22,571 bases of DNA from NCBI GenBank assembly GCA_009697495.1, contig SHUN01000001.1, forward strand, positions 1-22,571, read 5' to 3'. Source of the stretch: Bryobacterales bacterium. GTDB lineage: Bacteria; Acidobacteriota; Terriglobia; Bryobacterales; Bryobacteraceae. A model generated the notes under the pieces. The model did not search any database. It was not told where the DNA came from and saw only the letters and a list, made by a program, of their open reading frames with translations. Positions 7,994-17,200 of this stretch are shown here, one piece after another; position 1 is the stretch's first letter; each line of letters opens with the position of its first letter. A program made the position numbers and the translations under genes.

Positions 7994-8857
7994 CTAACGC
8001 CGCCGGGCAAACACCGCCAGGCTGCTCGCCACAGCCCGCGCCCGGCCGCCGGAGAGCGCGTTCATCACCTCGCGCTCACCCGTCGACGGATTCTGCATCG
8101 CCAGCGTTGTCGAACCGCCGCCGTCCAAATTCAGCGCGTCATGCACGCCGTACTCCCGCGCCAGAAGCGCCGCCAGTGCGGTCACCGTGAACCCCGCAGC
8201 TCGATCCGCGGTCACCAGGAACACCGTCCGCTTATCGCTGGATAGCCCAACCACCGTCCGCGGGTTCGGCACGTTGTACCACGACCGCGCATTCGAATAA
8301 GATCCCGGCGTCAAAAGCCCGTCCGAATGCTCCGCATCGCGATAAACCGGAACCGTCACGACGCCGCCTGTGATGATCTGCGCTGACCCGCTCACCGCGG
8401 TCCACAACTCGCCGGTATACCCGCGCCGGACAATCGAAGCCCGGTTCATCGCATCAATATGCAATGCCGGAGCGGACGCCACCAACGCATAGGACTGCGC
8501 GGGCGTCTCGAAGGAGGAATACACGACTCCCTCCGATGCCGCCAGACCTATCAAAAACGCCTCCGAATCCTCCGACGGATACGGCGCGAAAAAGTGGCCA
8601 TTGATCGCCACCTGCGCCCCAACTGACGCCAGAAAGTCCAACGTCGTTTGCCGCACGGTTTCGCGCGTCCCGCCCGGTCCCGTCAACTGAAATCGAATGC
8701 CCGGAGCGTCCAAATCGATCCGGACCACATGCAGGCCGAATGCCGGCTCCGTCCGGTGAATATGGGTCACGCCCACAAACGGATGGGTAACGGACTCCGC
8801 CCCCAAAATCTGGAATAGCGGGAAGAGGAGACTAAACAGGAAGAAACGCACAACCAT
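7994..8857 (-). CDS. secreted phosphodiester glycosidase (NAGPA domain) protein
   Basis: The 287-residue protein has a signal peptide (MVVRFFLFSLLFPLFQILGA) and then the NAGPA/DUF2233 fold. Visible motifs are GAQVAINGHFF (about 79-89), NPRTVVGLSSDKRTVFLVTA (about 207-226) and ALNLDGGGSTTLAM (about 250-263), the family's glycine-rich acidic site. Relatives include the mammalian 'uncovering enzyme' that removes GlcNAc from a phosphodiester, and bacterial exopolysaccharide-linked proteins. The start lies 9 bp downstream of the Oar-like receptor's stop, so the two genes are almost certainly co-transcribed and may act on the same exported or imported glycan. The stop abuts the transposase fragment, which did not damage the conserved core. 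Confidence 0.85.
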   Translation of the reverse strand: MVVRFFLFSLLFPLFQILGAESVTHPFVGVTHIHRTEPAFGLHVVRIDLDAPGIRFQLTGPGGTRETVRQTTLDFLASVGAQVAINGHFFAPYPSEDSEAFLIGLAASEGVVYSSFETPAQSYALVASAPALHIDAMNRASIVRRGYTGELWTAVSGSAQIITGGVVTVPVYRDAEHSDGLLTPGSYSNARSWYNVPNPRTVVGLSSDKRTVFLVTADRAAGFTVTALAALLAREYGVHDALNLDGGGSTTLAMQNPSTGEREVMNALSGGRARAVASSLAVFARRR

Positions 8858-8866
8858 CAGAAAACT

Positions 8867-11800
8867 TTACCAGTTCACCTTCAATGCAAACTGCATCCGC
8901 CGCGGCGTATTCGCCTGGTTCCGCACCAGCCCAAAATTCGCCACATCGCTCACGCTCGTTCCCGGCGTCGAAAACTGCGTCCGGTTGAACATGTTGAACG
9001 CCTCAAACCGCAAGTCCAGCGTTCGCCGCTTCTCCTGCGAAACCGTAAACGTCTTCGCCAGCGAAATGTTCTCGCTGAACAGCGGGAAGTTCCGCATCTT
9101 CGGATTGTTGCGCGTCATATTCCCCAACCGGTCCCTCGGCTGCACCGGAAACCAGCCCTCCGTCGTCACCGTCGGCGTATCGCCGTTCCAACTGGCAACC
9201 GTCGCGGGCTGGAAATACCGGTCCACCGCCGGGTCGAACTTCTCGCCCGCAATCGGGGCACGCCAGCCCTCATACGTGTCGATCGTGATCCGGTTCCCGC
9301 CCACCGGGAATCCGAACTGGCCCGAAAACGCCATCGGTGTGCCAGACGCATACCGGTGCACCGCGCCGATCCGCCAGCCGCCGATCGACTGCGACACAAA
9401 CCCGCGCTTCAGCCAGCGCTTCCCCGGCCCGATCGGCAGGTCGTACACGTAATTGATCTTCGCCTCATGCGTCCGGTCGGCGTTCGATAACGCCTTGTCC
9501 AGCCGCCGGTTGAAATGGTCCATGGCCGCCCCGCTCCCCCACACCGAGTCGGTGTCGGTGAACATCTTCGCGAAGACATACGAGGCGTCCACCATCAGGT
9601 TTGCCGCGTATCGCCGCGTCACCTTTACAATCAGCGAATGGTAGCTCGAATGGCCGCTGTGGTCCCCGCCGCTGCCGGTGTTGATATTGTTGTACTGCGG
9701 GTAGGGACGCAGCGCCCGCGCCAGCGTCAGGTTATCGGGAAACGAAGGATACGGCTTTTCGAATCCCGCGTTGTAAACCAGCCGGTTGGCGTTGCCGAAC
9801 GTCGTGTTCAACAGCGCCCGGCCCGTCGCCGTAAACATGTTCGCGCCTTCAGGCAGCTTGTTGTACGCCACCTGATTGTAGTTCAGCAGGTTCCCAATCA
9901 AGTGTGTCCCGATAATCGCGCTGTACCCGGCCTCTATCAGCGTCTGCGCAAACACCTCGCGCTGAATGGTGAACGCGCCCGACCACATCTGCGGCAACCG
10001 GTTGGCCTCCTGCCCCTGCCACCAGTCCACATCGGCGTTGTTGCCGAAGGTCGGATCGATGAACGGCGGCTTCGGCCACGGCGGCACGCCCTGCGATAAC
10101 TGAAAGACCGGCTCTATCCCGCCCGTCTGGTCGGGGAACGTCAGAATCTGCGCGAAGCCCTGGAAATGGGCCGATCCTCCGACTGACTTCACCGGGGCAA
10201 AACTTGCGCCGCCCGACATTCGAAGCACCGTCTTCGGCGCGAACCGGTACGACAATCCGAACCGCGGGCCCACGCCGCCATACCAGCCCGGGGGGATTGA
10301 CCGCCGGCCGATTCGTCCATCGCCGGAGCCGCAAAACACCAGCGCGCCCGGTAACCCATTCGCGCCCGGATTGCGTACCGTTGGATCGAAGTCCGCGCAC
10401 TTATCGCCGTCGTTCAATGCCGGCAGGTTGAACTCGTACCGCAGACCCAGATTCACCGTCAACCGCGAGTTCACCCGCCAATCGTCCTGGAAATACATGG
10501 CGTTATAGCGCCACAACATGCCCACCCGCCGCGGCGTGTTGATCGTCGTTGTCCCCGCCTGACCCAGCAGAAAAGAGGCGAACGCCACCCCGCCGCCCAG
10601 GTTCCGGTTGCCCTGCGCCGGCAGCGCCGTCATCGCCGTGGTGAACGACACATTGCCCGCGCCCGCCTGTTGACCCAGTCCGACATACGGCGCATATTCA
10701 AACAGGTAGCCCATTTTGAAGATGTGCTTTCCGCGCGTCCAGCTTAAGTCGTCGTTGAACGAATACACCGGGTTCTCACTGCCATTGAATCCGCTCCCGC
10801 CCCACGGCGGAAAATCCGCCAACTGGATGGTCGGCAGGTTACGGTTACAATCCGGAACATTCTGGATGCAGAGCTTGTCCTGCCAGTTCCCGCCTTCGGT
10901 CAACGGGAAGTTCGAATCCTTGAATTGGTTAATGCCGAAATAGAAACGGTTATGCAGCCGAGGCGAAATCGTCCAGTCCCAACTGCCGCGGTAGACCGGC
11001 GAGGTGTCCGTCAGTTTCAGGTACGGATTCATGATCCCCGGGATGCCCGGAGGCCCGCCGGGGCCCGGTATGCCCTGTCGCTTGTTATACGCAAAGTAGG
11101 CCGACAACCGGTGCATATCAGTCAGAACGTGATCGAATTTGAGGCTCCATTTATCGTTCGGATTCACCGTCGTGCCTTGCGAGAAGAAGTTCTCCAGCCA
11201 GTATTCCGGCGTGCCCGGAACAACGTCGGTCCGGTTCGGTTTCATCCCCGGCGCCGCCATGCCCGCCAGTTTGGCCGCCAGCGGATCGAATCGCGCCCGC
11301 GGGACCAGGTTGTCCGGAAACGGATCGCGCACGTAGTTCCGCGCCGCTTCGTCATAACGCGTCGTCGAAGGATCAAATACGTTGTACCGGATATACGGCC
11401 CGCCGCCGGGTGACCGCGTCCGGCTCACCGCGTTCCGGAAGTCGCCCTGGAAGAACTCCTCCGGCGGCAAAGCGGACACGTTCGTGTTCCCGCCCACTCG
11501 ATTACGAAAGCCTTCGTAGGAGAAGAAGAAAAACGTCCGGTCCTTCTTTTTGTAGAGCTTCGGGATCTGCACCGGCCCGCCTGCCGTCAGCCCAAAGTCA
11601 TGCTGGCGATACACCGGAGTCGTCCGGTTGAAGAAGCCCCGCGCGTCGAACGCGTTGTTCCGCACGAAGTCAAACAGCGTGCCATGATACTGTCGTCCGC
11701 CGGACTTGGAGACGAAGCTCACCAAGCCGCCGCCGGCCCGGCCGAACTCGGCCTTGAAGCCGTTGGTCTCCACGGCGAACTCGGTGATGGCGTCCAGCGA

Positions 11801-12466
11801 CGGCGCGTTCACCGCCGCCCACAGCGTAGACCCCGCGCGGTTCGTCCCCGCCGAAGCACCGTCCAACTGCACGCCGAACGCCCCGGCCTGCCCGCCGCCG
11901 ATTCGGAAGTCCTGGTCCCCGCCGTTCACTTGCGCTGTTATCGCGGCAAGGTCGAACGGACTCCGCATGTTGTCCGACATCACCGTCGGCAGGGCCTCAA
12001 TCATCCGGTCTGAGATCGTGTTCTGAATCTTGGCATTATCGATCTGCAACTGCGCGCTGCTCTCGCGGACCTCCACCGTCTGCCGCACCTCGCCGACCTC
12101 CAGCTTCACATCCAGCCGCGCCGACGCCCCCGCCTCCACGCGGACGTTCGACCGCACGGCCGACTTGAACCCGGCGTGTTCAATGACCACCCGGTACGCC
12201 CCAACCGGCAGCGACGGAATGTTGAACTCGCCTGTCTCTCCCGACGATGCGCGGAACGTCGTCCGCGTGTCCGTATGCGTCGCGACGATAGTGGACGCGG
12301 GCATCGCCGCGCCCCCCGCGTCCGACACCGATCCGGTCAGCAGCCCGCGGTCCGTCTGCGCCAACAGCGCCAACGGACACAGCCACAGCGCAAGAAGTAC
12401 CAAGGCCGGGTACCGAGCCGCGATCGTTAGGGAGCGGGCAATGCGCGAAATCCTGGGAAGCCTCAT
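8867..12466 (-). CDS. Oar-like TonB-dependent receptor with carboxypeptidase-regulatory domain
   Basis: An outer-membrane protein of about 1199 residues. After a long signal region ending near LLAQ there is a carboxypeptidase-regulatory (CarboxypepD_reg) beta-sandwich (TGSVSDAGGAAMPASTIVAT to VEVGEVRQTVEV). A plug-like domain follows (LDAITEFAVETNGFKAEFGR, then GGGLVSFVSKSGG), and then a long beta barrel with NLGLRYEF-type strands and a C-terminal aromatic ending (FALKVNW). This matches the Oar family abundant in Acidobacteria; the ligand is unknown, presumably a glycan or oligopeptide. The open frame extends to a TTG at 12475, but the promoter at 12479-12506 would start RNA about 12472, so ATG 12466 is preferred. 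It forms a unit with the NAGPA gene 9 bp downstream. Confidence 0.9.
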   Translation of the reverse strand: MRLPRISRIARSLTIAARYPALVLLALWLCPLALLAQTDRGLLTGSVSDAGGAAMPASTIVATHTDTRTTFRASSGETGEFNIPSLPVGAYRVVIEHAGFKSAVRSNVRVEAGASARLDVKLEVGEVRQTVEVRESSAQLQIDNAKIQNTISDRMIEALPTVMSDNMRSPFDLAAITAQVNGGDQDFRIGGGQAGAFGVQLDGASAGTNRAGSTLWAAVNAPSLDAITEFAVETNGFKAEFGRAGGGLVSFVSKSGGRQYHGTLFDFVRNNAFDARGFFNRTTPVYRQHDFGLTAGGPVQIPKLYKKKDRTFFFFSYEGFRNRVGGNTNVSALPPEEFFQGDFRNAVSRTRSPGGGPYIRYNVFDPSTTRYDEAARNYVRDPFPDNLVPRARFDPLAAKLAGMAAPGMKPNRTDVVPGTPEYWLENFFSQGTTVNPNDKWSLKFDHVLTDMHRLSAYFAYNKRQGIPGPGGPPGIPGIMNPYLKLTDTSPVYRGSWDWTISPRLHNRFYFGINQFKDSNFPLTEGGNWQDKLCIQNVPDCNRNLPTIQLADFPPWGGSGFNGSENPVYSFNDDLSWTRGKHIFKMGYLFEYAPYVGLGQQAGAGNVSFTTAMTALPAQGNRNLGGGVAFASFLLGQAGTTTINTPRRVGMLWRYNAMYFQDDWRVNSRLTVNLGLRYEFNLPALNDGDKCADFDPTVRNPGANGLPGALVFCGSGDGRIGRRSIPPGWYGGVGPRFGLSYRFAPKTVLRMSGGASFAPVKSVGGSAHFQGFAQILTFPDQTGGIEPVFQLSQGVPPWPKPPFIDPTFGNNADVDWWQGQEANRLPQMWSGAFTIQREVFAQTLIEAGYSAIIGTHLIGNLLNYNQVAYNKLPEGANMFTATGRALLNTTFGNANRLVYNAGFEKPYPSFPDNLTLARALRPYPQYNNINTGSGGDHSGHSSYHSLIVKVTRRYAANLMVDASYVFAKMFTDTDSVWGSGAAMDHFNRRLDKALSNADRTHEAKINYVYDLPIGPGKRWLKRGFVSQSIGGWRIGAVHRYASGTPMAFSGQFGFPVGGNRITIDTYEGWRAPIAGEKFDPAVDRYFQPATVASWNGDTPTVTTEGWFPVQPRDRLGNMTRNNPKMRNFPLFSENISLAKTFTVSQEKRRTLDLRFEAFNMFNRTQFSTPGTSVSDVANFGLVRNQANTPRRMQFALKVNW

Positions 12467-12478
12467 CTGAGGCAAGGT

Positions 12479-12510
12479 TTTATCGCATACGGTTACCCGG
12501 CGTCAACCGT
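12479..12510 (-). promoter_or_regulatory. promoter for the Oar-like/NAGPA unit with overlapping inverted repeat
   Basis: Read on the minus strand, TTGACG (12506-12501, 5/6 to consensus) is followed after 16 bp by GATAAA (12484-12479, 4/6), placing the start of RNA only a few bases before ATG 12466. The inverted repeat ACGGTT (12489-12494) / AACCGT (12505-12510) covers the -35 and spacer and could be a repressor site. The element fills the 43-bp gap behind the MFS stop codon. Confidence 0.55.
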
Positions 12511-13877
12511 TATCGCCGCTTGCTCATCTCCTCCGGCGTGAGCGCGGGCGCCGACAGCGTGATGAACAGGCCCAGCACCGTCACCGCGGCCGCCACCCAG
12601 AACGTCCGCTGCAGCGCCACGGCGAAGCCCGCGCGGCCGGCCTCCCAGTTCAAGAAAGCGCCCATCACGCCAACCCCGATGCTGCCGCCCATCGAGCGCG
12701 AGAACTGGATCATCGACGTCGCCGCCCCCATGTTCTGCCGCTCCACCGTCGTCTGCACCGCAATCAGCAGCGCCGGCACCGTGAACCCAAACCCGCAGCC
12801 CATGATCACCATGCTGGCCAGCAACAGACTCCGCGGGCTGTCCACTTGCATCAACACCAGCAGCGCGCTCCCGGCAATCACGGCAACCATTCCCCCGATG
12901 GCCGGCAGCCGGTACCCGATCCGCAGCATGAGCCGGGCGCAGACCACGCTCGACGTCACCCACGAAAACAGCATCGGCGTCAACGCCGCCCCCGCCTCCG
13001 TCGCCGAGCCTTTCTGTACCTCCTGCACGAACAGCGGCACGTACGCCGTCACCCCGCTCAGCAGCCAGCCGATCACGATCGAGTGCAGGATCGCCACCGA
13101 GAACAACTTCCAATGAAAGAGCCCCAGCGGAATGATCGGATCGGAACTCGCCCGTTCAATCCGGTACGCGATGAAAGCCAGGCCGCCGGCCAGGATAAGC
13201 AACAACGCGCCGTGCCAACTCACCACGTCCACCAGCGCCAGCAGCAGAACGACCGCCGAGGCCGTCACCGCCAGCGCGCCGGGATAGTCGATGTAGGGCT
13301 CGCCCTTCGCCAACTCATGCTGGTCCACCCAGTAGTGCCAGACCAGCCAGGCCGACAGCAGCCCGAACGGGACGTTGATGTAGAAGACGCTCGGCCATCC
13401 GATGCCGTCCACCAGGAAGCCGCCGAACAGCGGCCCGGCGATGCTCGACACGCCCCATACTCCGCTGAAGAAACCCTGGACCCGCGCCCGTTCCTCGAAC
13501 GTGAACATGTCCCCGATCATGATGATCGCCAGCGGCAGCAGGCCCGCCGCGCCCAGCCCTTGCAGCGCCCGGAAGACGATCAGCCACAGCATCGTCGGCG
13601 CCACGGCGCACAAAAGGCTGGCGATCAGGAACAGCGCCATCGACCAGGCGTAGACGATCCGCCGCCCGAAGATGTCGCTCAGCTTGCCCGTCACCGGAAT
13701 GCCCGCGCTCGACGCCAGCACGTAGATCGAGAACGCCCAGCCATAGACGTTCAGCCCGCCCAACTGGCCCACGATTGTCGGCATGGCGGTGGCCACCACC
13801 GTCGCCTCCATTGAGCCCATGAATGAGCCAATCAGAAGCCCCAAAGTAACAAGCTGCCGCGGGCTCAATGCTTTCAC
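12510..13877 (-). CDS. MFS multidrug exporter, DHA2 (EmrB/QacA) type
   Basis: The 455-residue inner-membrane protein shows the MFS motif A GKLSDIFGRR (residues about 64-73), motif B-like RALQGLGAAGLLPL (about 103-116) and the antiporter motif C FFSGVWGVSSIAGPLFGG (about 136-153). Hydrophobic segments continue to the C-terminus, consistent with 12-14 helices. SFMGSMEATVVATAMPTI in helix 1 is the DHA2 D/E1 region. Such transporters export drugs, dyes or metabolites with proton antiport. The start is GTG at 13877; no ATG lies nearby and no clear Shine-Dalgarno sequence is visible. It is divergent from the split Oar-like gene with 32 bp between starts; the -35 of that gene overlaps its first codon. 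Confidence 0.92.
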   Translation of the reverse strand: MKALSPRQLVTLGLLIGSFMGSMEATVVATAMPTIVGQLGGLNVYGWAFSIYVLASSAGIPVTGKLSDIFGRRIVYAWSMALFLIASLLCAVAPTMLWLIVFRALQGLGAAGLLPLAIIMIGDMFTFEERARVQGFFSGVWGVSSIAGPLFGGFLVDGIGWPSVFYINVPFGLLSAWLVWHYWVDQHELAKGEPYIDYPGALAVTASAVVLLLALVDVVSWHGALLLILAGGLAFIAYRIERASSDPIIPLGLFHWKLFSVAILHSIVIGWLLSGVTAYVPLFVQEVQKGSATEAGAALTPMLFSWVTSSVVCARLMLRIGYRLPAIGGMVAVIAGSALLVLMQVDSPRSLLLASMVIMGCGFGFTVPALLIAVQTTVERQNMGAATSMIQFSRSMGGSIGVGVMGAFLNWEAGRAGFAVALQRTFWVAAAVTVLGLFITLSAPALTPEEMSKRR

Positions 13878-13900
13878 TGTTCTAGTTAGTCTGGCATAAT
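13873..13900 (+). promoter_or_regulatory. promoter of the split Oar-like gene
   Basis: TTCACT (13873-13878) is followed after 16 bp by CATAAT (13895-13900) with a TG at 13892-13893, an extended -10. RNA would begin about 3 nt before the ATG at 13910, giving a nearly leaderless message. Confidence 0.5.
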
Positions 13901-13909
13901 TGAGACACT

Positions 13910-16900
13910 ATGGTTCTTCTCGCGCGCCTCGCAGCGCTATTCCTAATCGCTTTGGCCAACACTTGGGCCCAAGCTCCAACCGCAAACGTAACCGGCACGG
14001 TTTCCGATCCATCGGGCGCCGTGATTGCCAATGCCTCGGTGAAGCTGGTCAACACGGCCACCGGCTTCAACCGCGCGCAGAACTCGAACGCCGAAGGCGT
14101 CTACGCCTTTAACGCGGTTCCCAACGGCGTCTACACGCTCACCATCGAAGCGGCCGGCTTCCCGAAGCAGATCCGCGACGGGGTCTAACTCCAGGTGGGC
14201 CAGACGGCCCGCATTGACGCCACGCTGCAAGTCGGCAATGTCGCCGAATCGATCCGCGTCGAAGGCGGCGCGCCGCTGCTGCAAACCGAGACCACCGAGA
14301 TCGGTACCGTCATCGAGAACAAGCGGATTGTCGAACTGCCGCTCAATGGCCGCAACTACCTGCAACTGGCCTCGCTGATCCCCGGCGCCACCACCAACGG
14401 CCCGGCGTCATCGCAAGGTCAACAGCGCATGGGCGGCGCGCGCAACGCCTTCGCATTGAACATTTCCGGCCAGCGCGTGCATTACAACCATTACTCGCTC
14501 GATGGCATGGAGAACACTGACCCGAACTTCAACACCTACCTCTTCCTGCCGTCCATCGACGCACTCGCCGAGTTCAAAGTGGAAGCCGGCACCTTCGGCG
14601 CCGAATACGGCCGCGCCATCGCGCAGGTGAACGTCTCCACCAAGTCCGGCACCAACGCGTTTCACGGCGCGGCCTTCGAGTTCCTGCGCAACTCCGAGTT
14701 CGACGCCAAGAACTACTTCGACCGCGGCAACGTGCCGATTCCTCCGTTCAAGCGCAACCAGTTCGGCGTCACCGTTTCCGGCCCGATGATCAAGAACAAG
14801 CTGTTCTGGATGTTCTCCTGGGACGCGCTGAAGGAGCGCAAGGCGCTCACCCAAACCGGCGTCGTGGCGCAAGTGCCGTTCCGTACCGGAGACTTCACGT
14901 CCCTGGCAGTCGCCATCAACGACCCGGCCACTCGTGTTGTCGTCAACAACGCCATCGTTAGCCAGACGCCGTTTCCCGGCAAGATCATCCCGGCGAACCG
15001 GATCAACCCGATCTCGGCGAAAATGTTCAGCCAATTCATTCCGCTTCCGAACATCTCCGCCGCCAACAACTACATCAACAACGAAGGCCGGCGCCAGAAC
15101 AACAATCAGTACTTTGGCCGTCTGGACTATAACGAGTCCGCCAACTCCACCTGGTTCTTCCGCTACTCGCTGGCCGCGGACTCGACATACGCGCCGCAGC
15201 TTGCCACCAACATGGGCAATAACGTCCTGGTCGATCCCTGGCAAGTGGTGCTGGCTAACACGCGGCTCATCGGCGCCAACAAGGTGAACGAACTCCGCCT
15301 TGGCGTCAATCGGATGGTCAGCCAGAACATCCAGCAGCGCGCCAACACGGTGAACGTCGTGAAGGAACTCGGCATCCCCGATATCGACACGTCCATCCCG
15401 CTTTTCTGGGGCATCCCGGTGTTTCAATTCACCGGCTACTCCGCCATCGGCGAGTGCAATGATTGCCCGTTCGTCAACTACAACACGACGTTCCAAGTGA
15501 AGGACGACTTCTCCTGGACATCCGGCCGCCATTCGTTCAAATTCGGCGGCGACACGCGCCGTTTGCGCTACAACCAAGTGGGCGCTGTCGTGCCTCGCGG
15601 CCGTTTTAATTTCAGCGGCCAGTACACCGGCAACGCGATCGCCGATAGCGTGCTGGGCATCATGAACAACGCCGAGGGCCAGGTGGGCGCGCCCATCGCC
15701 AACTTCCGGAATTCCTATTTGGGCCTGTACTTTCAGGACACCTGGAAGGTCAACAAGAAGCTGACCGTGAACCTCGGTTTGCGCTGGGAAGTGGAACCGC
15801 CGTATCTCGACAAACACGACGCCATCGTGAACATCGACTTTAAGTGGGATCACTCGATTCCGCTTACCTTCGTGCGCGCCGGCACCGGCGATCCATACGC
15901 CGGCAACCCGCCGTTCCGCCTGCCCGCCACCATCCCTTACGTCCGTGACGGCCGCTTCGGCCGCCGCGCCACGCAGGCGGATTGGAACGACTTCGCGCCG
16001 CGCGCCGGTCTGGCCTATCTGTTGGGCGACAAGACCGTCATCCGCGCATCCGGCGGTATCTACTATGTCCGCGACATCGGCAACGCCGTGTTTGACGTTG
16101 TGCGCAACGCTCCGTTTACCATTCGGCGCAATGAAGCGGCCAACACGCTGATCCCGAACCTCAACTTCCAACGGCCGTTCTCGATCACCGGCGCGCCGAC
16201 GTTCATCCTCGCCAACGCGTGGAATGAGCGGACGAGCTACGTCAGCCAATGGACGTTCAACATCCAACGCGAGATCACGAAAGACATGAGCTACGAGATC
16301 GCCTACCTCGGCTCGGGGGGCAACAAACTGCGCCGCCTGGCGAGCTACAACGATCCCACGCCCGGCCCCGGTGACACCCGGGCCCGCCGCCCTTTCAACA
16401 CACTCGGCAACGTGCAGGTGATGTACGCCCCTTCGCACTCCACCTATCACGCGCTGCAGATGAAGTTAACGCACCGGTTCTCGAGCGGCTTCACGCTGCT
16501 CAGTTCTTATGCGTGGTCGAAGTCGATCGACAACGGCTCCGGCATCCGCACCACGGATGGCGACACGCTGGTCGCCACTGACCAGAACAACCTGCGCCGC
16601 GAGCGCGGCCGTTCCGCCTTCGACTTCCGCCATCGTTGGACCAGCAGCTTCCTCTATGAGCTGCCCTTCGGCAAAGGCAAGGCGATCGGCGGCGGCATGA
16701 ACAAGGCCGGCAACCTGTTGCTGGGCGGATGGCAGATCGGCGGCATCGTCACGCTGCAGACCGGCTTTCCGGCGACCGCTTATTGCGGCGGCGGCGTGAT
16801 TCAGAATGGCGGCTCAGGCTGCTATCCGGACGCTATCGGCATCACTCCCGACCTCGGGCGCGGCAATCAGGATCCGAACCGCTGGTTCAATACCGGCGCT

Positions 16901-17200
16901 TTTGTAGATCGCATCGGCATGAACCTGCCGGCGACGCTGCCCACCGAGTACCGCTTCGGCAACTCGAACCGGAACACCATCACAGGACCGGGCATCATCA
17001 ACGTGGATGCCTCGCTGAACAAGAACTTCGCGATTAAGGAAAACCACAAAGTGGAGTTTCGTTTCGAGGTGTTCAACGCGCCGAATCATCCGAACTGGGG
17101 CCAGCCGGGAACCACCCTGCGGACGGCTACGTTTGGCGTAATTGGAGGAACGCGAACCGACCCGCGCGACATCCAGTTGGCGCTGAAGTACATGTTCTAG
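13910..17200 (+). pseudogene. Oar-like TonB-dependent receptor split by an in-frame TAA
   Basis: Residues 1-92 hold a signal peptide (MVLLARLAALFLIALANTWA) and most of a carboxypeptidase-regulatory domain ending ...GFPKQIRDGV. A TAA follows at 14186-14188. The same frame continues without any other defect for 1003 codons: the rest of that domain (LQVGQTARIDATLQVGNVAE), a plug domain (LPLNGRNYLQLASLIPG, then GQRVHYNHYSLDGMENTDPN and EAGTFGAEYGRA), and a full Oar barrel ending RDIQLALKYMF. In relatives this spot usually reads V-x-L-x-V-G-Q, so a single G-to-T change of a Glu codon would explain the stop. Downstream starts (GTG at 14195) lack a signal peptide, so no exported receptor is expected unless the stop is suppressed or is a sequencing error. 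Confidence 0.82.

Noticed and set aside
14408..16450. A 680-codon open frame antisense to the split receptor
   Set aside because: It is a codon-bias shadow of the receptor; the plus-strand frame carries the Oar features and the minus one carries none.
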